A stretch of DNA of 64,000 bases from Phoebastria nigripes (GCA_035582835.1 JAYKAV010002530.1:197337-261336), one strand, 5' to 3'. Positions 11,319 to 25,199 are shown, numbered from the stretch's first letter. Numbers and translations: made by a program. The notes: generated by a model from the sequence alone, not told the origin.

Positions 11319-11894
11319 TGTCCTGGTTTCAGCTGGGATAGAGATAATTTTCTTCCTAGTAGCTGGTATAGTGCTGTGTTTTGGATTTCGTACAAGAAGA
11401 ATGTTGATAACACACTGATGTTTTAGTTGTTGCTAAGTAATGTTTACACTAGTCAAGGACTTTTCAGCTTCCCATGCTCTGCCAGGTGCACAAGAAGCTG
11501 GGAGGGAGCATAGCCAGGACAGCTAACCCAACTGGCCAACGGAGTATTCCATACCATGTGACGTCATGCTCAGCATATAAAGCTGGGGGAAGAAGAAGGA
11601 AAGGGGGATGTTCGGAGTGATGGTGTTTGTCTTCCCAAGTAACCGTTACATGTGATGGAGCCCTGCTTTCCTGGAGATGGCTGAACACCTGCCTGCCGAT
11701 GGGAAGCAGTGAATGAATTCCTTGGTTTGCTTTGCTTGTGTGTGCTGCTTTTGCCTTACCTATTAAACTGTCTTTATCTCAACCCACGAGTTTTCTCACT
11801 TTTACCCTTCCAATTCTCTCACCCATCCCACTGTGGGGGGAGTGAGCGAGCGGCTGTGTGGTGCTTAGTTGCTGGCTGGCGTTAAACCATGACA
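11319..11894 (+). mobile_element. Solo LTR 1, avian endogenous retrovirus (subtype A)
   Basis: A 576-bp element runs from TGTCCTGGTTTCAGC to TTAAACCATGACA and is flanked by an exact 5-bp duplication GCTGG (11314-11318 and 11895-11899). Inside are a CRE palindrome TGACGTCA (11559-11566), a TATA box ATATAAA (11575-11581) and an ATTAAA polyadenylation signal (11762-11767), the expected U3-R-U5 order. No internal viral genes adjoin, so it is the product of LTR-LTR recombination. The 5-bp duplication fits ERVL-type elements; class is inference. Its R/U5 region from about 11610 to 11750 is nearly identical to that of the LTR at 60387-60980 and differs from the two middle LTRs. Short open frames inside it are by-products of the LTR sequence. 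Confidence 0.93.
11559..11581 (+). promoter_or_regulatory. LTR core promoter: CRE plus TATA box
   Basis: TGACGTCA (11559-11566) lies 8 bases before ATATAAA (11575-11581). The same pairing is kept in the other three copies. The palindrome is the known site for CREB/ATF factors. Whether this copy is active is unknown. Confidence 0.7.
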
Positions 11895-13549
11895 GCTGGT
11901 AAGGAATCTGACCTCACCCTGAGGACATCATGGCTGGAGGATGTCATGGCTGGTGCTTCTGACGGACCCTGTTCTGGCAGTGTCTTTGAGTGATGCTTCC
12001 CGCCTTCTCAGCACATGTCTCTTGAAATGCGTACACACAGTAGTCTCGTGTGCTCTGCCGTTGACAATGCCCATGTCTCTTTGCAAATGCAGAATCATCC
12101 TGTACTTCAAGCTTCTGATCTAGCTAACTGAAATTCCGAAGCTCCAGCTGTTGGACACTTCAACCTGTTTAGTTCCTGGGTGATTAGAAGGGAGCCTGTG
12201 CAGCTCTCGCAGCAGGCTGGGCTGTACGCAGTGCTCTCCTGAGAGCCCTGTCTGCCAAGAGTATTTCTGGACTATTCTTGATGCCAGTGATTCTATCTTA
12301 GAAGCCATTTCTCAAAGTTTAAACTGTATCAATACATGGATAAATTGTCTTCAAAGCAGCTATGTCATTAAATACAGATCTTTGTAGTCACTATCATCTA
12401 GTTAAATCATCTTCCTTCATTTCTGTAGCTAATCTACTACTAACATTTCCCAGTATACACATCTCTCACCCTAATACCTGTACTGTGGTATGCTTTTTAA
12501 TATTTGCTGTCATAGTATATGATTTGTTTAAAATAAGTAGGTTTGTTCAACATTGTATTTAATTAAAAAAAAAAAAAATTGCTGCTAGTATTCATTGTTT
12601 AAATAAACATACAAAAAAGATATTTTTCTAATAGCCTGCCTTGTAGAGAATGAAGACCCTGGAATAAAACTAAAACAGAAAAATAGTGAAACAGAAAGGA
12701 GTGACTTCTGCAGAGACATGAGGGAAGCAAGGTAAATTGGCCCTCATACAAACAGCTCTGTTGCAATTGTAAGAACATTTCTAGTGCCTCTGGTTATTTC
12801 TTATCAACTTAAACCATAAGATGTAGCTTCTTATTTGAACTATTAAAGTGGGTACTCTGTCTCATTAGTCTGCATCAAACAGTAGGAATTTATTAAGACC
12901 AAAGAGGGATGTGTTACCTTCAGAGAAAATTATGTATAATGGCAATAATAATAATAAAAACCAAAATCCATAAAACCCAGAATATGAATTGCAGATTCCT
13001 CATTCAGTTCATACTCCTTGCATGAAGATGTATCATGTGATGACTAATCTAAAACTTCTCAAAAAGAAATTATATTTGGATATAGTATTTTCACTTGTAC
13101 GTATGTCAGTCATAAGATGTGGCTTTTACATTAAACTTTTCTGTATCTTAGTGAGAGAGAGTCTGTGTCACTTGGAACTGACTGCAAAAAGGTGATAAGG
13201 AATGTGTGACTATATTGGCTGGTCTTTCAGCTCGGTCAGATTTGTGCTGTCATTAATCTGTGGTTAATTAGCAGATGACTTTAATGTCTATGTATAGCCT
13301 GGGATGTAAAAGGATTATGCTGTTAATATGTTAAGTATATGATTTTGAGATATTAAGTCCTTTTATTAGCACAATTTATATTTGATGTTCAGCTAATATT
13401 CTGGAGGGAATTAAAAAAAAAAAAAATAAGGAAACCTGTCCCTTACCGAAATTATTTCAAATATCCATAGATTTTTTTTTTTATTTGATATTTATTTATA
13501 TTTAGGAAAGGATGATTAATCTAGCAAGAGGTATGAGAACATAAGATCT
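11895..13549. other. No gene seen between LTR 1 and the MIR-like remnant
   Basis: Unique sequence resumes directly after the LTR's duplication. GGACATCATGGCTGGAGGAT followed by GTCATGGCTGGTG (about 11922-11954) is an imperfect local duplication. An A-run lies near 12565-12579. No exon or RNA gene is supported. Confidence 0.5.
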
Positions 13550-13700
13550 CTGAAGTTCTTTGTAGATTAATTTGTCTTCACAACAGTTCTGCTTNAGTGT
13601 AGGCACCTTCATTTTGAAGATGGCGAAACTCAAACTAAAATAAGTGAAATGTTTTACTTGTGTAAAACTTCATCAGCAAGGGCATTGGAAGGATCAAAGT
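13550..13700 (-). mobile_element. MIR-like SINE remnant
   Basis: Read on the reverse strand this matches the MIR layout in order: a TCTTCACAACAG block (near 13575), GTAGGCA, then CATTTTGAAGATGGCGAAACT (13610-13630), which corresponds to the MIR core CATTTTACAGATGAGGAAACT, and a following AAGTGAAA stretch. There is one ambiguous base at 13595. Divergence is high, as expected of a repeat predating bird-mammal divergence or an avian relative of MIR. Confidence 0.55.
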
Positions 13701-16700
13701 TTAGGAATTACTTTTACCAGTTTTTTTACACTGTTGCAACTGATCATTAAAAACCAAATTCTTTAATAGTTGACTTCAGTTAACAATCTCCTTGAGGACA
13801 AATAGGTTTTAGAACTGGCTTTGAGTTAAATGCTGTGGTGAGCCTCTTCTTTTTTTAAAAAAATATTGATAATTCTAGAAACTTAAGGACTCTGGAGTTT
13901 TTCATCATTTGCTTTTTAAAATTTATTAAAAAATATAAGGTATATTTGGCTATTTACCATTTCTTATCACTTCCGCCTTTTCTTTCTCCTTCTATGGTAT
14001 GATATACTTGGACTAACTTCTTTTTACATAAAATAATGTGCCACCAATTATTTTCCTACTGTTTTCTGGTTAAGAAATTCAGGAATGAGAATTAAAAAGT
14101 TAGCAAATGTTGTGATATTATGGGTAGTGTTAATATTATCACTCACGTATTTGAAAAAAAGAATAGACTTTTTTCACCAGAAATATATTTATAGCTTGCT
14201 TGTGGTCACAAATGGACAATGAAAGTTTCCAGTTAGAATTTAAAACTAGTTTTCCAGTACTGGCTCCAGGAATGTAAGTGAATGCTGATTTGTAAAAACA
14301 AATTATGGTGCAAATATACATAAATTGTTGCCTTTTTATTCCTGGTGAATTGAGAACTAGGACNTTTTCACAGCATTTCAGAAAATGAGTGCACCTTTAC
14401 CTCTTCCATTAATGGCTTCCATTAACTCTTCAATTATCAGCATAACAGCTGCTGAATATATAAAGCAAGGGCCAACTATGCTGCCAAAAATATCTGGGAA
14501 AGAGAATGGAAGCTATATAGCAATATAAAGGAATAATTCTGTATCGCAGAATGACTATGTTGAATGACTTAGCAGTGCATATTTGCTTTGAAAAGTGACA
14601 GTAAAAGTAGGTATTTTTCTTTATCACACATACCAATAAAAAGATTTTTACAAGTCAATGACCCTCTGTCTCTTGCAAGGTTATAACCACTGGAGGAGTT
14701 TGATTCTATAAAGGAAACTTAATTAGATACGAAGCTGCATGAGTCAGAACAGAGTCCAGCTGGCTCACTTGACTACAGAACTAACAGCAGCGAAACCAAT
14801 AGAAGTTTTGTCAACAAATTCATTAGTGGAGACTGTGATAGCTAAGAATTCCTTTTTCATACATATATATATATATTTTTTTTTTATTAAAACCTTACCT
14901 TGGCCTTTGAATTAATGGGAAGAATGGATTGTAATGATAATGCTTGATGCAGTACTGTTTAAAGCATATTATGAACCCTAGCGGGTTGCTTGTTGACTTC
15001 TCATCACTTGTGTTCCTCCAGTGAGGACCAAAAAATGCTCTGATTGCTACTGTCTGTTCCTTTCATAAATAGCACAGGACAAAACATAGCTGTTGACACT
15101 GCTTGTCATCACTTGACTGTCTTTTCTCATTTATTTCAGCAGTTAGATGAATAGGATCCAAGATCTGGTTTCCCTATTTTGCGTAAGTACAAAAGAGATA
15201 CCCAGTGAAAGTTTAGGTAGGAGAAGGATGACTCCTGTATATGGCAATAAAACCAGGACAGGACTTTGGTGTTTACTATTCAGATCTGTATGTTTAGGCC
15301 AACCCCTAAAGGTAGATGTTAGCATTAGTGTTTTAGCCCTACTGCATACTACAGAGCAATTAATCTTCCTGAGAGTGTTCAATAGTATCAAAGCATTTTT
15401 TCTTTCTCTTTTCTTTCCCTGTTTCTCACAGATATATTTTTTTTTTTCTATTGCTGACCTATTTGGAAGGCTGGTTAGTTACTATGGCAGTTTTTAGGGT
15501 GATAATGTTAAGTGATTGGAACAGTCATTTAAAAATTTTACTGTTCTCTTTTTCTAGATGGTTAATACAAAATAGAAATGCACTGCTGTATCAGTCTCTA
15601 CCAGAGACCTTAAAATAGAAGAGGCCAAATCAATAGCATGAACGTTTAGGAGAGGGAGAGAAGGGCAGGGGACTGCCCTATAGAGAAGTTTGGGTGCGGG
15701 AAGCTTTGCAGAATGGATTTCTTCTGCTTGTGTTTATTGGGATGGGGAACAATGTTGGGGGAAAACAAAAAAGATAATTTAAAGGAAGGCAGAAAACCTA
15801 CAGTCCAGAAATAAAATCTTTGATGAAAAAGAGTATGACCTTGTTCCTGTGATGCATTGCTTACTTGCTGCAAGTTATGTTCAGCATCCACCTTGCTTTT
15901 TCTCAATGAGAATGAATCTGATCATTGAGAATCAATGAGAAATCTGCATGCTTGTGGTGACGGTATCGACTGTTATACAGAAGAGGTGTTTTAATTTAAT
16001 AGGCTGTTATTGTAACCTCCCCTCCCTCCCTCCGTCCCTATTTCCTTTTGCTTGGGAAAATGGGAAATAATTTGTGAATATGGGGAGGGGAAATGGTACA
16101 CATCACTCACTCTTCATCTGGATCCGTACTGACATCTGCTTGCAACTGCTACTAAAAATGGAGCACAGATAACTAAATAGGGATGATGTATATGCTGCAT
16201 TTTGCATTTAATAAAATTTGTTTGTACGCTAGAGTTGGGATGGACAGGACTTGCTGGGTCTGCTGTTAAGGAGGACCAGAAATTAGGACTGTGGGAGTAT
16301 GAGGAAGGGGAAACTATATGGACAGAAACTTTATGCTGGGACTACACTATGGCAATAAAATACCACGTCTAGCCAAGGTTGGAATAGCAGAGTTTTTTTC
16401 CAACTTGCATGTGTTAAGAGTTGTGAAGAGGTTAAGATTATATTATATGGCCTTTGCCTGTATTGTGGCTCATTCTCAGCTGAATCTATGTTCAGATCCC
16501 CATTTTTATGACCATAAAATTTATCTGTGGAAGAAGGGAGAAGCTAAAAACCAACAAAGTGCTGATGTTCCAGGTGTGAAGACAAGAGATTCTCTGAATT
16601 TCAGTGTGGAAGTCTAGATGGACCCTGCTGTTGTTGTCACAGTCTCGACAATGAATTTGCAATAACAGGAGATTATCTTCTATAATCGCATGTGATATAG

Positions 16701-19700
16701 CAGGAATGCATCTACNCATTACTTCTGAGTATATCAGCTGACATTCTTCCAGCAAGTGGTGGATAGGAATGTATGTGGAGTGTAGGGTGTGGTTTGGTGG
16801 GGTGTTGTTTTGTTTTGAGACATGCCAGGGACAGGCATCTTCTGTAATGCAACTGCTGCTTTATTGGAAAAATTTGTAANGATTAGCCCAACTTTTAAAA
16901 AATAAAATATGATTGGTGCGTATAACATGAAGTGAACATACTGTATTCTCCAGAATATGCTTTCATGAAAAAGAATAAGCAAGGAGTAGGGAGAGGAAAA
17001 GATGGTTGTTTGTGTGTGTAATTTAATGAGGTCTTTTGACCTGATTAAATACTCAGTCTACTTTATCTCCTTCTGCTCTTGGCCTCTGCAGTCATAAATA
17101 GTCCTTGGGATCTGCACACTGACAAGGCTGCTGTATGCAATGGATTTCTTGCCCTTGCTAACTATTATGATTGACAGTGTAATCTGTGAGTATGTTGTGA
17201 TGTCACACTGCTGGTGTGTGTGTAGATATATATGAAATTTGAGTATAGGCTACTGACTATTGATATGCAAAATATAAGCAGACTAGTCAGATTTTCAGTT
17301 TACCCTTTGCAAGTCTTGAATGTTATCTCTATAAGAGCTTAAGCAAGATTTAGTAAATAACTTGAACAGCACATACAAAAGGAGAGGTTTTGTTGGTTTT
17401 TTAGTGGCATTTAAACCTCATATTTACAAATCCTTGTGCAGTTGCAGTCATAATACACAAGTGACACTGATGAAGTCTGGTCTTCTGCCATTAAGAAACT
17501 CAAGCCTCCACCCTGGGAAGTAAAGAAGAGTTTGCTTTTACCAGAGCTGGAATTTCTGTGTGCTTTTTACGCAGGGCAAAATCTGAATGGCAAATTATGT
17601 TCCTCTCCCAGGTGTCAAGCACTTAAAGACGGCAAATGTTCCAAACCTAGATTAATATCCTCTTTCAAAGTCTTTGCTGTATTGTATCTCCGACCTTGAT
17701 AACCTTCTTAACTTCTCCTGCACAGAGTGCAGTGCTCTTCCATAGTCCAGTGCCTGTCCCATGCAACTTCAATAGATGGGCAAGTCACTTGTTGGTCTTC
17801 TATTGAAAGCTTTTAAGGAATTTTTCTGTGTGTCAGGCTGTGTTCTGTGTTTAGGCTATATCTCTGTGATACAGTAATTGGTTAGATATGGGAAGCTTTT
17901 TTTTGGTAGATACACAGGGGGATTAATCAAAAAGTTAATAAAAAAGTGCTTTCAGATTGATGATTGATTTCTAAAAGGCAGCAGTAACTTAAGCCTCTAC
18001 CAAGTCAGTTACCCTGTAGCTCACCTGACCAGCCCACATCTATGTACACATAGATCTGCAAGTCCTGATATGCTACTTTTTCATTTTGATTCATCTTTCT
18101 TTCTCAGCCATGCTGGTGGATCTGAATTTTTGCCAATGCCAGTGTAACTTTATAATTTAACCCTTCTGTGATCTGTTTCTCCATTGATTAAAAAATTACA
18201 AAAACACTCCTTTAAAGTGTGCTTTGGATACTTTTTTTTTTTGAAGTACTATTAACTAACTTTAAGGAATTTTCTAAATGGTCATATTAACAGCTGGAGT
18301 AAGCTTCCATTGCTGCATTGGGCAAATAATTGCTTTGACTTAGCTGGATGCACTGCAGTTTGCATCAGCTGAGAATCTCGCTGAGGCTGGAAGCAGCAGT
18401 CCTAGTGATTGCTTTGCTTTCCTGCTTGTTCCTGTACGTAAAGAAGCACAAGCTTGTATGTATTCTTTTTCTGAAATCTATTCTGCTTACGTTTTGCAAG
18501 ATAGTTCTTTCTGAATGCTGGTGGGAGCCACACTTGTTTGCTAAATTAAGAACAAAGAGTGTCATTTATTTGCTGTTCATCAAAATCAGTGTTTCCCTCA
18601 GATGAAAGCTTGTGTCTACTGGTGCCAATGAGAGCCACCTGCATACGTCTAACAACATAATGTAGTCATTGGTAACATGCTGCAGAATAGGAAAGGAACA
18701 GGAATTGCTGTACTCCAGATGGAATAAAACCAGAAAAACAGTAGTGCTAATGAGACAGATGACCCTGTATGATGAAATTACCTTCTCTTCCACTCCGTGA
18801 AATGATGTAATGTAGTAATTTCCCAGCTCCCAGTTCTGTACATTGCCTCTTCTGCTTAGTCAACAGTAAGTGCTGCAGAGAATCATAGCAAAGTGTTAAA
18901 CTATTCTAATGTACATCTCTTTTCTTACAACAAGGGCTTGCTCTTTTAAATACAGTAATTTAAGCAGAAAAAGAATAGTTTGAGCATAATGCTGCTGTTT
19001 TGATATTTCAGAATGAGTCACAAATGGCTCAACTTAAGCTGCATGTTTAAGTATAAAGAAAACTTGAAAAAACTAAACAGGTCAAAAACCGTTGACTGCT
19101 TTGCCATCTTTTAGTACATGCAAATAAATCTCAGCATTACTGTTCTTTGAGTGCTAGTAAAGTGGCCATTTCCATTAACAAGAAACTTACCACTTCTAGC
19201 NCAACAGTTTAAATTTGCAGGTAACTTCATTCTCAACAAAATTTCTGTGACTGAATTTGCAATTGATTGGTTCCAGTGATATCAAGTGGTGCACTTGTGG
19301 TAGTGAAGTTAAATGCTATGTTGAAGAACTTAGAGTATCAGCTGCATTGCATCACTGGCAAATAAGGATTAAAGCAAAGTTCAGAGCAAATAGCTCATAT
19401 TTAAAAAGGGNTATTTTTTTCAATTATTAGTTTGGCTATTAAAATGTTTTGAAGTTTGTTAGTTTGTCAGTCAGGTATAAAGAGATATGTTGTATTTGCT
19501 TATAAATGTGGATCTTTGGTTCAAAATAGAAAAAAAAAAAAAACAAAATAAAGGGCTGGATAATCTTTTTTTTTCTGATGTCCAATTCAGTAATAATGAT
19601 GATAAAAAGTGTTTAGGGGAACTCAGCTTACTCTGTGCTTTCATGCACAATACTGCTGTCTGGCTCTATTTTCATCCTCTGAAGTGGCTTGTTATTTTGC

Positions 19701-20040
19701 CTGGCATGATCCTTATCTCACTCTGTATAGTGACAAGGACAAATTCTGAAACAATGTTTAAAACAAGTGAAAAAAATGTGATGGAAAAAATTTTATACAC
19801 AGTGACTGCTGTTTTTCAGTTCTTAAAGTAACCTTCTATTATCCTGAATAACAATAGGCTTCACTACCAAAAGCAATGATAGATCCTGTATAGTGGAAAT
19901 GTAACCAACGTTAATTATAGGGGGGTCATGGGAACTATAATGAACCACAGTGTTTATAACACTAAAAACATCCCTTTCAAAAGACAAATATCATCCTTGA
20001 CTGTTTTATAAATTTTTAGGAAGGAAGGTCATAAAAGAAG
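13701..20040. other. Six kilobases without a recognised gene
   Basis: A+T-rich sequence with minor simple repeats: an (AT)7 run near 14863-14876, a CCCTCC run near 16018-16036, and A or T runs near 13410, 14880, 18232 and 19530. Short open frames (for example plus strand 15147-15497, 18348-18605, 19487-19831) match nothing I know. It is consistent with a long intron or intergenic interval. Confidence 0.5.
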
Positions 20041-20096
20041 GGTGGTGGGTTTGGGTTTGGTTTTGTTTTGTGGTGTTTTTTTGTTTGTTTGTTTTT
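20041..20096 (+). repeat. G/T-rich low-complexity tract
   Basis: The plus strand reads GGGTGGTGGGTTTGGG and then TTTG/GTTT units and T-runs, nearly free of A and C. It resembles the tracts at 8037-8115 and about 27763-27830. A slippage or degraded retroposon-tail origin is possible. Confidence 0.7.
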
Positions 20097-23000
20097 TTAA
20101 ATTATTATTGTGTATTTATCTTTTGTAGCCATAAATACGGCAAAACCAATGTAGTGGCTCCCCATAGGAATCACCAGGATGGCTTGATGCTGCAGCTTTT
20201 CAGTGCTGTCTCAGAGTTTGTTTTCTGTGTCCACACGGTAGAGGAGAAGGGAAGGAGAATCAGTGAGTGGAAAGGGGATGTGTCCTTGTGAGCCCTCCTG
20301 CCAGCGAGTAAGGGGAGCTGTGTGTCCACTTGTTGAACAAGATTAGGCAAAACAGTTTGTTTTGCTTGGTTAACTCTCAGATGGATTTGTTCCAGAGTCT
20401 GAAAGATGCACAGGAATTGGGAGGGCAGAAGCACACGGCAATAGGTTGATTGCTACTTGACAGGTTTTATGTCAGCTTAAAGCGACAAGCTACAGCGGTT
20501 GCATACTTGAGACTGACATGCAGCTAAAGGGTGTGCTCTCCTTTTTCCTTTTCTTCTAGCTGTTTCTACTGTTGCTTTTGTGTAAGTTTTGGGGGGTGTG
20601 TGGTCTTTTTAGTTTACGTGGCTGCACGCACAGTCAGACTAATTTGCTAATCCAGTAGCAGAGTAACCTGTTGAACCATTTGCAGCAAACTGAACTTGCA
20701 TGTCTTAGCATTGTTAGTGTTTAGACTGCAGCTAAGTAACTAACCTACTAAACCTACTGTTTAGTTGGTGTAAGGTAATCATGAACCCATTTTTAAAGAC
20801 AACTTGCATCCCATTCCTGTATTTATTGTGAGATGCAGGCTTTGTAGGTGACAGTCAAAGCGGGTGTGTATGTGTGTACATGAGCTAAAGGAGCATAATA
20901 CAATCTGTGAGTCAGGTCTGTCTGAAATACATAGTATTTCAATCGCAAGCAAAACAGGGCTATTTATGAGCTTGGAACTGAAGTTCTTAGAAGTTCTGAT
21001 ATGTTTTCATGAAACTTAGCTTTATGATTTTTTTCCAGTGAATTTTTATTAGATATTGATTTGGATATTAAAATACTACATATGGTTTACAAAGTGTTAA
21101 ATATTCATTCTTTGAAGTTGGACCTTGCTGAAGACTTACTGGCCTTTAAGAGTACAGATAAAACAGTACTGTTTGCATCTTGATGCCAGCAGTGTTGCCT
21201 GAAACTAGGTGTACCGAAGTTTCAGTTGTTTTCAAACAGTTTAAAAAAAAAAAAAAAAAAAAAGTTATGACACTATGGAGGAGGGCTGAGTACAACCAAG
21301 CAGCTTCTGGATGCATGAAGCTAGCCAACAGGATTTCCAGGAAAGCAGGTTGAAGGGTGTTTGGAAGAGAAGATTGAGACACTTGTTTAGATACAGGTCT
21401 GTGCTCAGTACAGTTGTAGCATAAATAAAGACCATGACCTCTCATTTGCAATTTGTGCCATAGTTATTGTTATTTTGTGGGGAAGGGGGGTAGTGGTGGC
21501 AGGGTTTTTTGCAGGAGTACAGGTTACTCTAATAATTGATGTACTGTATAATAATATTGTGTACAGTCTTCCAAATTCACACCTATCGTACCAGTATATA
21601 TGCCCAGAAGAAAGATAATCCTCACTTGAGATTTTATATTCAGGTGAATAACAGAAATCTTTTCCAAGAGAGTGATAGACAGNTGAAGAAGCTGTCATCT
21701 GATGGATGTGAAACACAGCTTGCTCAAAGAACAGGGACTCCCTGTGACTTGTTGGTGAGATTTAATGGATGGTGACACAAAACTAAAAAAAAAACATGTT
21801 TCTGGAGAAATGGATCACTTTAGAGACCCCAGAGGAAACAGGAGAAAATTGTCCCAAATATTCTGGATCTCTGTTCTGTTCAATGAATAGAGGATGATAC
21901 TTGACGTGAATCAATGACTAAGCAAGTGCACACAGGGTGCTGATGTATTTTGGTTCATCTTCAGTGGAAGGACGGTGCTGTACAATTTGTGATTTTTTTG
22001 CCCAGCATAGAAGGAAATTGTGTTCACAGAATGAGTCTTCTAGATACATCAGAATCTCTTTAAACTCACAACTGAAGTGCTGAGGAGGTATGGAATGGGG
22101 TAGATACATGTTTTATTTAGCACAGAGTCAAAATGGAGAAAGGCAATGATCAGGCTGCCAGAATATGAAAAGAAATCATGTAACAGCCAAACTTAGTGTT
22201 AGGAGCTTAATTATTCTTATTATTATTTTTAAGATTAATTGAAATTGCTCATTTCCAAATTTAAACTTGATGAAGTGGTAACTAAAATATGGCTATTTCA
22301 GTCCCTGGAATTGAAATATTAAAATAAATATTTATGACCTTATTAAGAATGACTAAGTGGGTGAAAAAGAAATGAAGTTGCACTCACGTAAAATGATGTT
22401 ACTTATTTCCAAATTCCTGGTAACTAGGAGCAAATGATTTAGAATACTTGCACGTTCATGATATAAAATGTAAATGTAGTATTTATTATTCTCCTATCAC
22501 TTGCCAAATCACACAAGAAAATGGAATATTCAATTCTTTGCCATCTATAAAATGATGGGAGAAAAATGCTTTAGCATAGATGGTTTCAGCTTGAATAGCA
22601 TATGCTGGAGATGTAATGCTGCCAGTGGTGTGTGGTGTCCCCTGCTCTCCCCAACCCAAACAACTTTAGCACTTCTATAGACTATAAATTCCATTTTCAA
22701 AAACCTTACATACAGTGTAGGGAGTTTTATATTGAGCATAAATCTGACACAATAAAACATGACAGAACTAAAAAGTATATGATGTAATAGGATTATTACT
22801 TATGTGCAAAAAGAAAACTCCAAACCAATAGAAACCATGTCAGGTTTTCTATGAGCTAGATACAGTTGAAAACAGATGAGATTCCTGAACTAGCAGAGGG
22901 TATTTGGAGAGAAGACTCACTGATGCTTGGGAACTGTTTTCAGAATGTGTTATAATTATGATCTTAAAAAGTGTGCTTCATGAGTCAAAACAGATAGTTT

Positions 23001-24279
23001 GTAGAGAAAATGAAACTTTTTAAAAAAAAAAAAACAACCAACAACAAAAAAAAATTAAAGTACTTTTTTTTTTTAGGAATGACAGATGATGATATAAAAT
23101 GACACAAAGAAGTATCTCAGGGTAATAAACAGAAGGACGATGTGTAGAAATTGTGTTTAAAATATATGTATTATAAAATATATTACATATTCTTATAAAT
23201 AAGCATGTATGTCTTAGGGACAAAAGGAAATACAAGAAGATATAAATCTAACAACATGGAACCAGTGGTATTACCAATAATTCAGGAAGATGAATATATC
23301 TTATATTTTTGTTTTGGAAAAGTACAGATTTATATAGTTAACTGACAATGAATTATTTTCCAGTTTCCTAGTAGGTAGTGTATTTGTTGAAGCAAAATGT
23401 TTTTAACCTTTGAGTTCCGTCAAGATATTTGGACTGAACTTCTTGCAGCTATTTTAAAACTTATCTGGACAAGTCATCTGTAACATTGGTATATATAAAT
23501 CTTGGAGCATTAGGGAAATTCTAGAAGAAAGTTAATAGTGTTGTATCAATATTTAAAAAGAACAAAGAGTGGATGAATGTCCAACCTAGTACTTGTCTTA
23601 AGTGTAAAAAGTAATACAATTATTTTTAATCAGTAAAATTAAAAAAAAAAAAAAAGGCATTGTGAAGCTAGCTTTGTATTTTTAACTAAATTCCGAGTGT
23701 ATCTGATAGTGCTTTAACTTTGAACCTTTTTAGGTTCAAAATCTCATATTCACTCATTAGTCCCAGATGAGACTCGCACAATCTCTCTGGAATGCATGAT
23801 GATCAGCAGCAAATGAGATTCGTAATTAACACGAAGTTAAGAGGTGTGCAAGGTATGGAGAGGGATGTCTGAATCCTGGCTCTTTAGACACCCTAAGTGG
23901 GTGAGTCTGGGCATCACAGCCCGTGCTCCCTTCCTGACTTCGGTTTTGGGTTAGACCTTTGATTTCAAGGACCAGTTGGTTCTTCTAGCGGAAGTAAAAG
24001 TTCTGTAATGTGTTCAGCTCTCCTTGCAAGGCTTATTGTCTCAGTGTGCTGATGCAGCAATGATGGTACTTTCGGTGCTAAGATGGCAGTAGCTCAGGTG
24101 ACTTGGTATTACATGTATTGCATGGCAGAAACATGTCCTTAGACTTTTGTAAGGCATTTTAGGGTGTTGCTTTTATTAAATTTTAAATAGAATAATAAAA
24201 AAAACAACACTGTACACATTGACTCCATTAGAAAGGCACAATCACCTCAAAAGTGTATGGCAGATATTTTTCTACTACA
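20097..24279. other. Four kilobases without a recognised gene
   Basis: Unique A+T-rich sequence. It holds an A21 run (21243-21263), an A-rich/T-run patch at about 23022-23075 and another A-run at about 23640-23655. Nothing resembling an exon, RNA gene or intact transposon was found. Confidence 0.5.
21243..21263. repeat. Poly-A run (A21)
   Basis: Twenty-one consecutive A. The upstream sequence shows no polyadenylation signal within 30 bases and no gene-like content, so I treat it as a simple repeat. Confidence 0.85.
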
Positions 24280-24385
24280 GCCCATCGGGGATCAGTTCCT
24301 GATCCCACGCTGTTTAATGTTATTAACCTGGAGGAAAACTATAAAGTAGTTAAGATCTCTGGTGACGTGGAGGTTGAGGAGTAAA
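24280..24385 (+). mobile_element. Decayed CR1/L3-like LINE reverse-transcriptase fragment
   Basis: The DNA around GATCAGTTCCTGATCCCACG (24290-24309) followed by CTGTTTAATGTT reads in the plus frame as ...DPTLFNVINLEENYK (about 24301-24345). This matches the well-known CR1-clade reverse-transcriptase stretch of the form LGPxLFNxFINDLEENIK, which precedes the catalytic FADDT motif. Here one residue after LFNV and the D of IND are missing, and the FADDT region has decayed to unrelated residues. It is an old, non-functional 5'-truncated scrap. Extent is approximate. Confidence 0.6.
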
Positions 24386-24960
24386 ATAAGCAGTTTTTAA
24401 GAATCGAGTGAAGGTAATGATATTCTTAGGAAAGGGAGATACAGTTTGTAAGTTGAAAATTAGTAGAATTAAGCATTTTCATTGTAAATAGTAACACATA
24501 GAGGCTTGCAAAATTAAATTGTGAGAGACTGTAATAATAGATGATACAGAAACTACAGTGCAAAAACGCTGCCTAAGTGTGTTCCACTGCAAAGAAAAGC
24601 AGGAGGAAGACAACAGAATGCAAAGAAATATTTTCAAATGAGACTTGAAGTGCCTTTTCAGTGAGGAAAATGTGGACAAAAGCTGCCACCAGACAACAGG
24701 AGAGAAAACTGCTGAAGCAGCTGTGAAGAANATGGCAGAAGACTATCTTGAGACTATTTACAGACAAAAAGATTGTGACAGGGATATAGTATTTTCCATG
24801 CAGTGTCATTGAAGCATCTGTTGCTTCTGGTTTTGTTCTTGTTTGTTTAAACTTTTGGATTAAGGCACGTTGTTGCATCCTACTTCAGAGAAGATAAAAT
24901 GAAGACTAAGGTGTAATTCCTTAGTTAAAGGACTGCAGTTAAAAAATACTAGGTTTTAAG

Positions 24961-25085
24961 TCATTCTTCTTGCATGCTATTGGTAAATTATGCCTCAGTT
25001 TCCTCATCTGAATGAAAGGCCAGAAGGGTATTTCTGTGAGAGATTGAGTTGAGTTTTGAAATACTTGAATGCTTTGAGGTACTTG
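24961..25085 (+). mobile_element. MIR-like SINE remnant
   Basis: GCCTCAGTTTCCTCATCTG (24992-25010) is an exact match to the most conserved part of the MIR core as I know it. It is followed by a diverged AATGAAAGG stretch and GTGAGAGATTGA...GAAATACTTGAATGCTTTGAG, which follow the order of MIR downstream blocks. It lies 600 bp after the CR1 scrap. Confidence is good for the family, low for exact ends. Confidence 0.7.
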
Positions 25086-25199
25086 AAGAATCTTTCTAGA
25101 TCTTAATTAGTAGTATAATGATGAAAGAGAAGCATATATAATCTTTGAGATGCTTCACCATTGTATATTTTTCAACATAATTTTTAAAGAGGAGGATCA

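Noticed and set aside
21243..21263. Poly-A run as the tail of a processed pseudogene
   Set aside because: No gene-derived sequence, polyadenylation signal or target-site duplication could be found upstream.
24860..24880. TAAGGCACG, like the start of miR-124
   Set aside because: Only nine bases match, the rest of the mature sequence differs, and there is no precursor hairpin.
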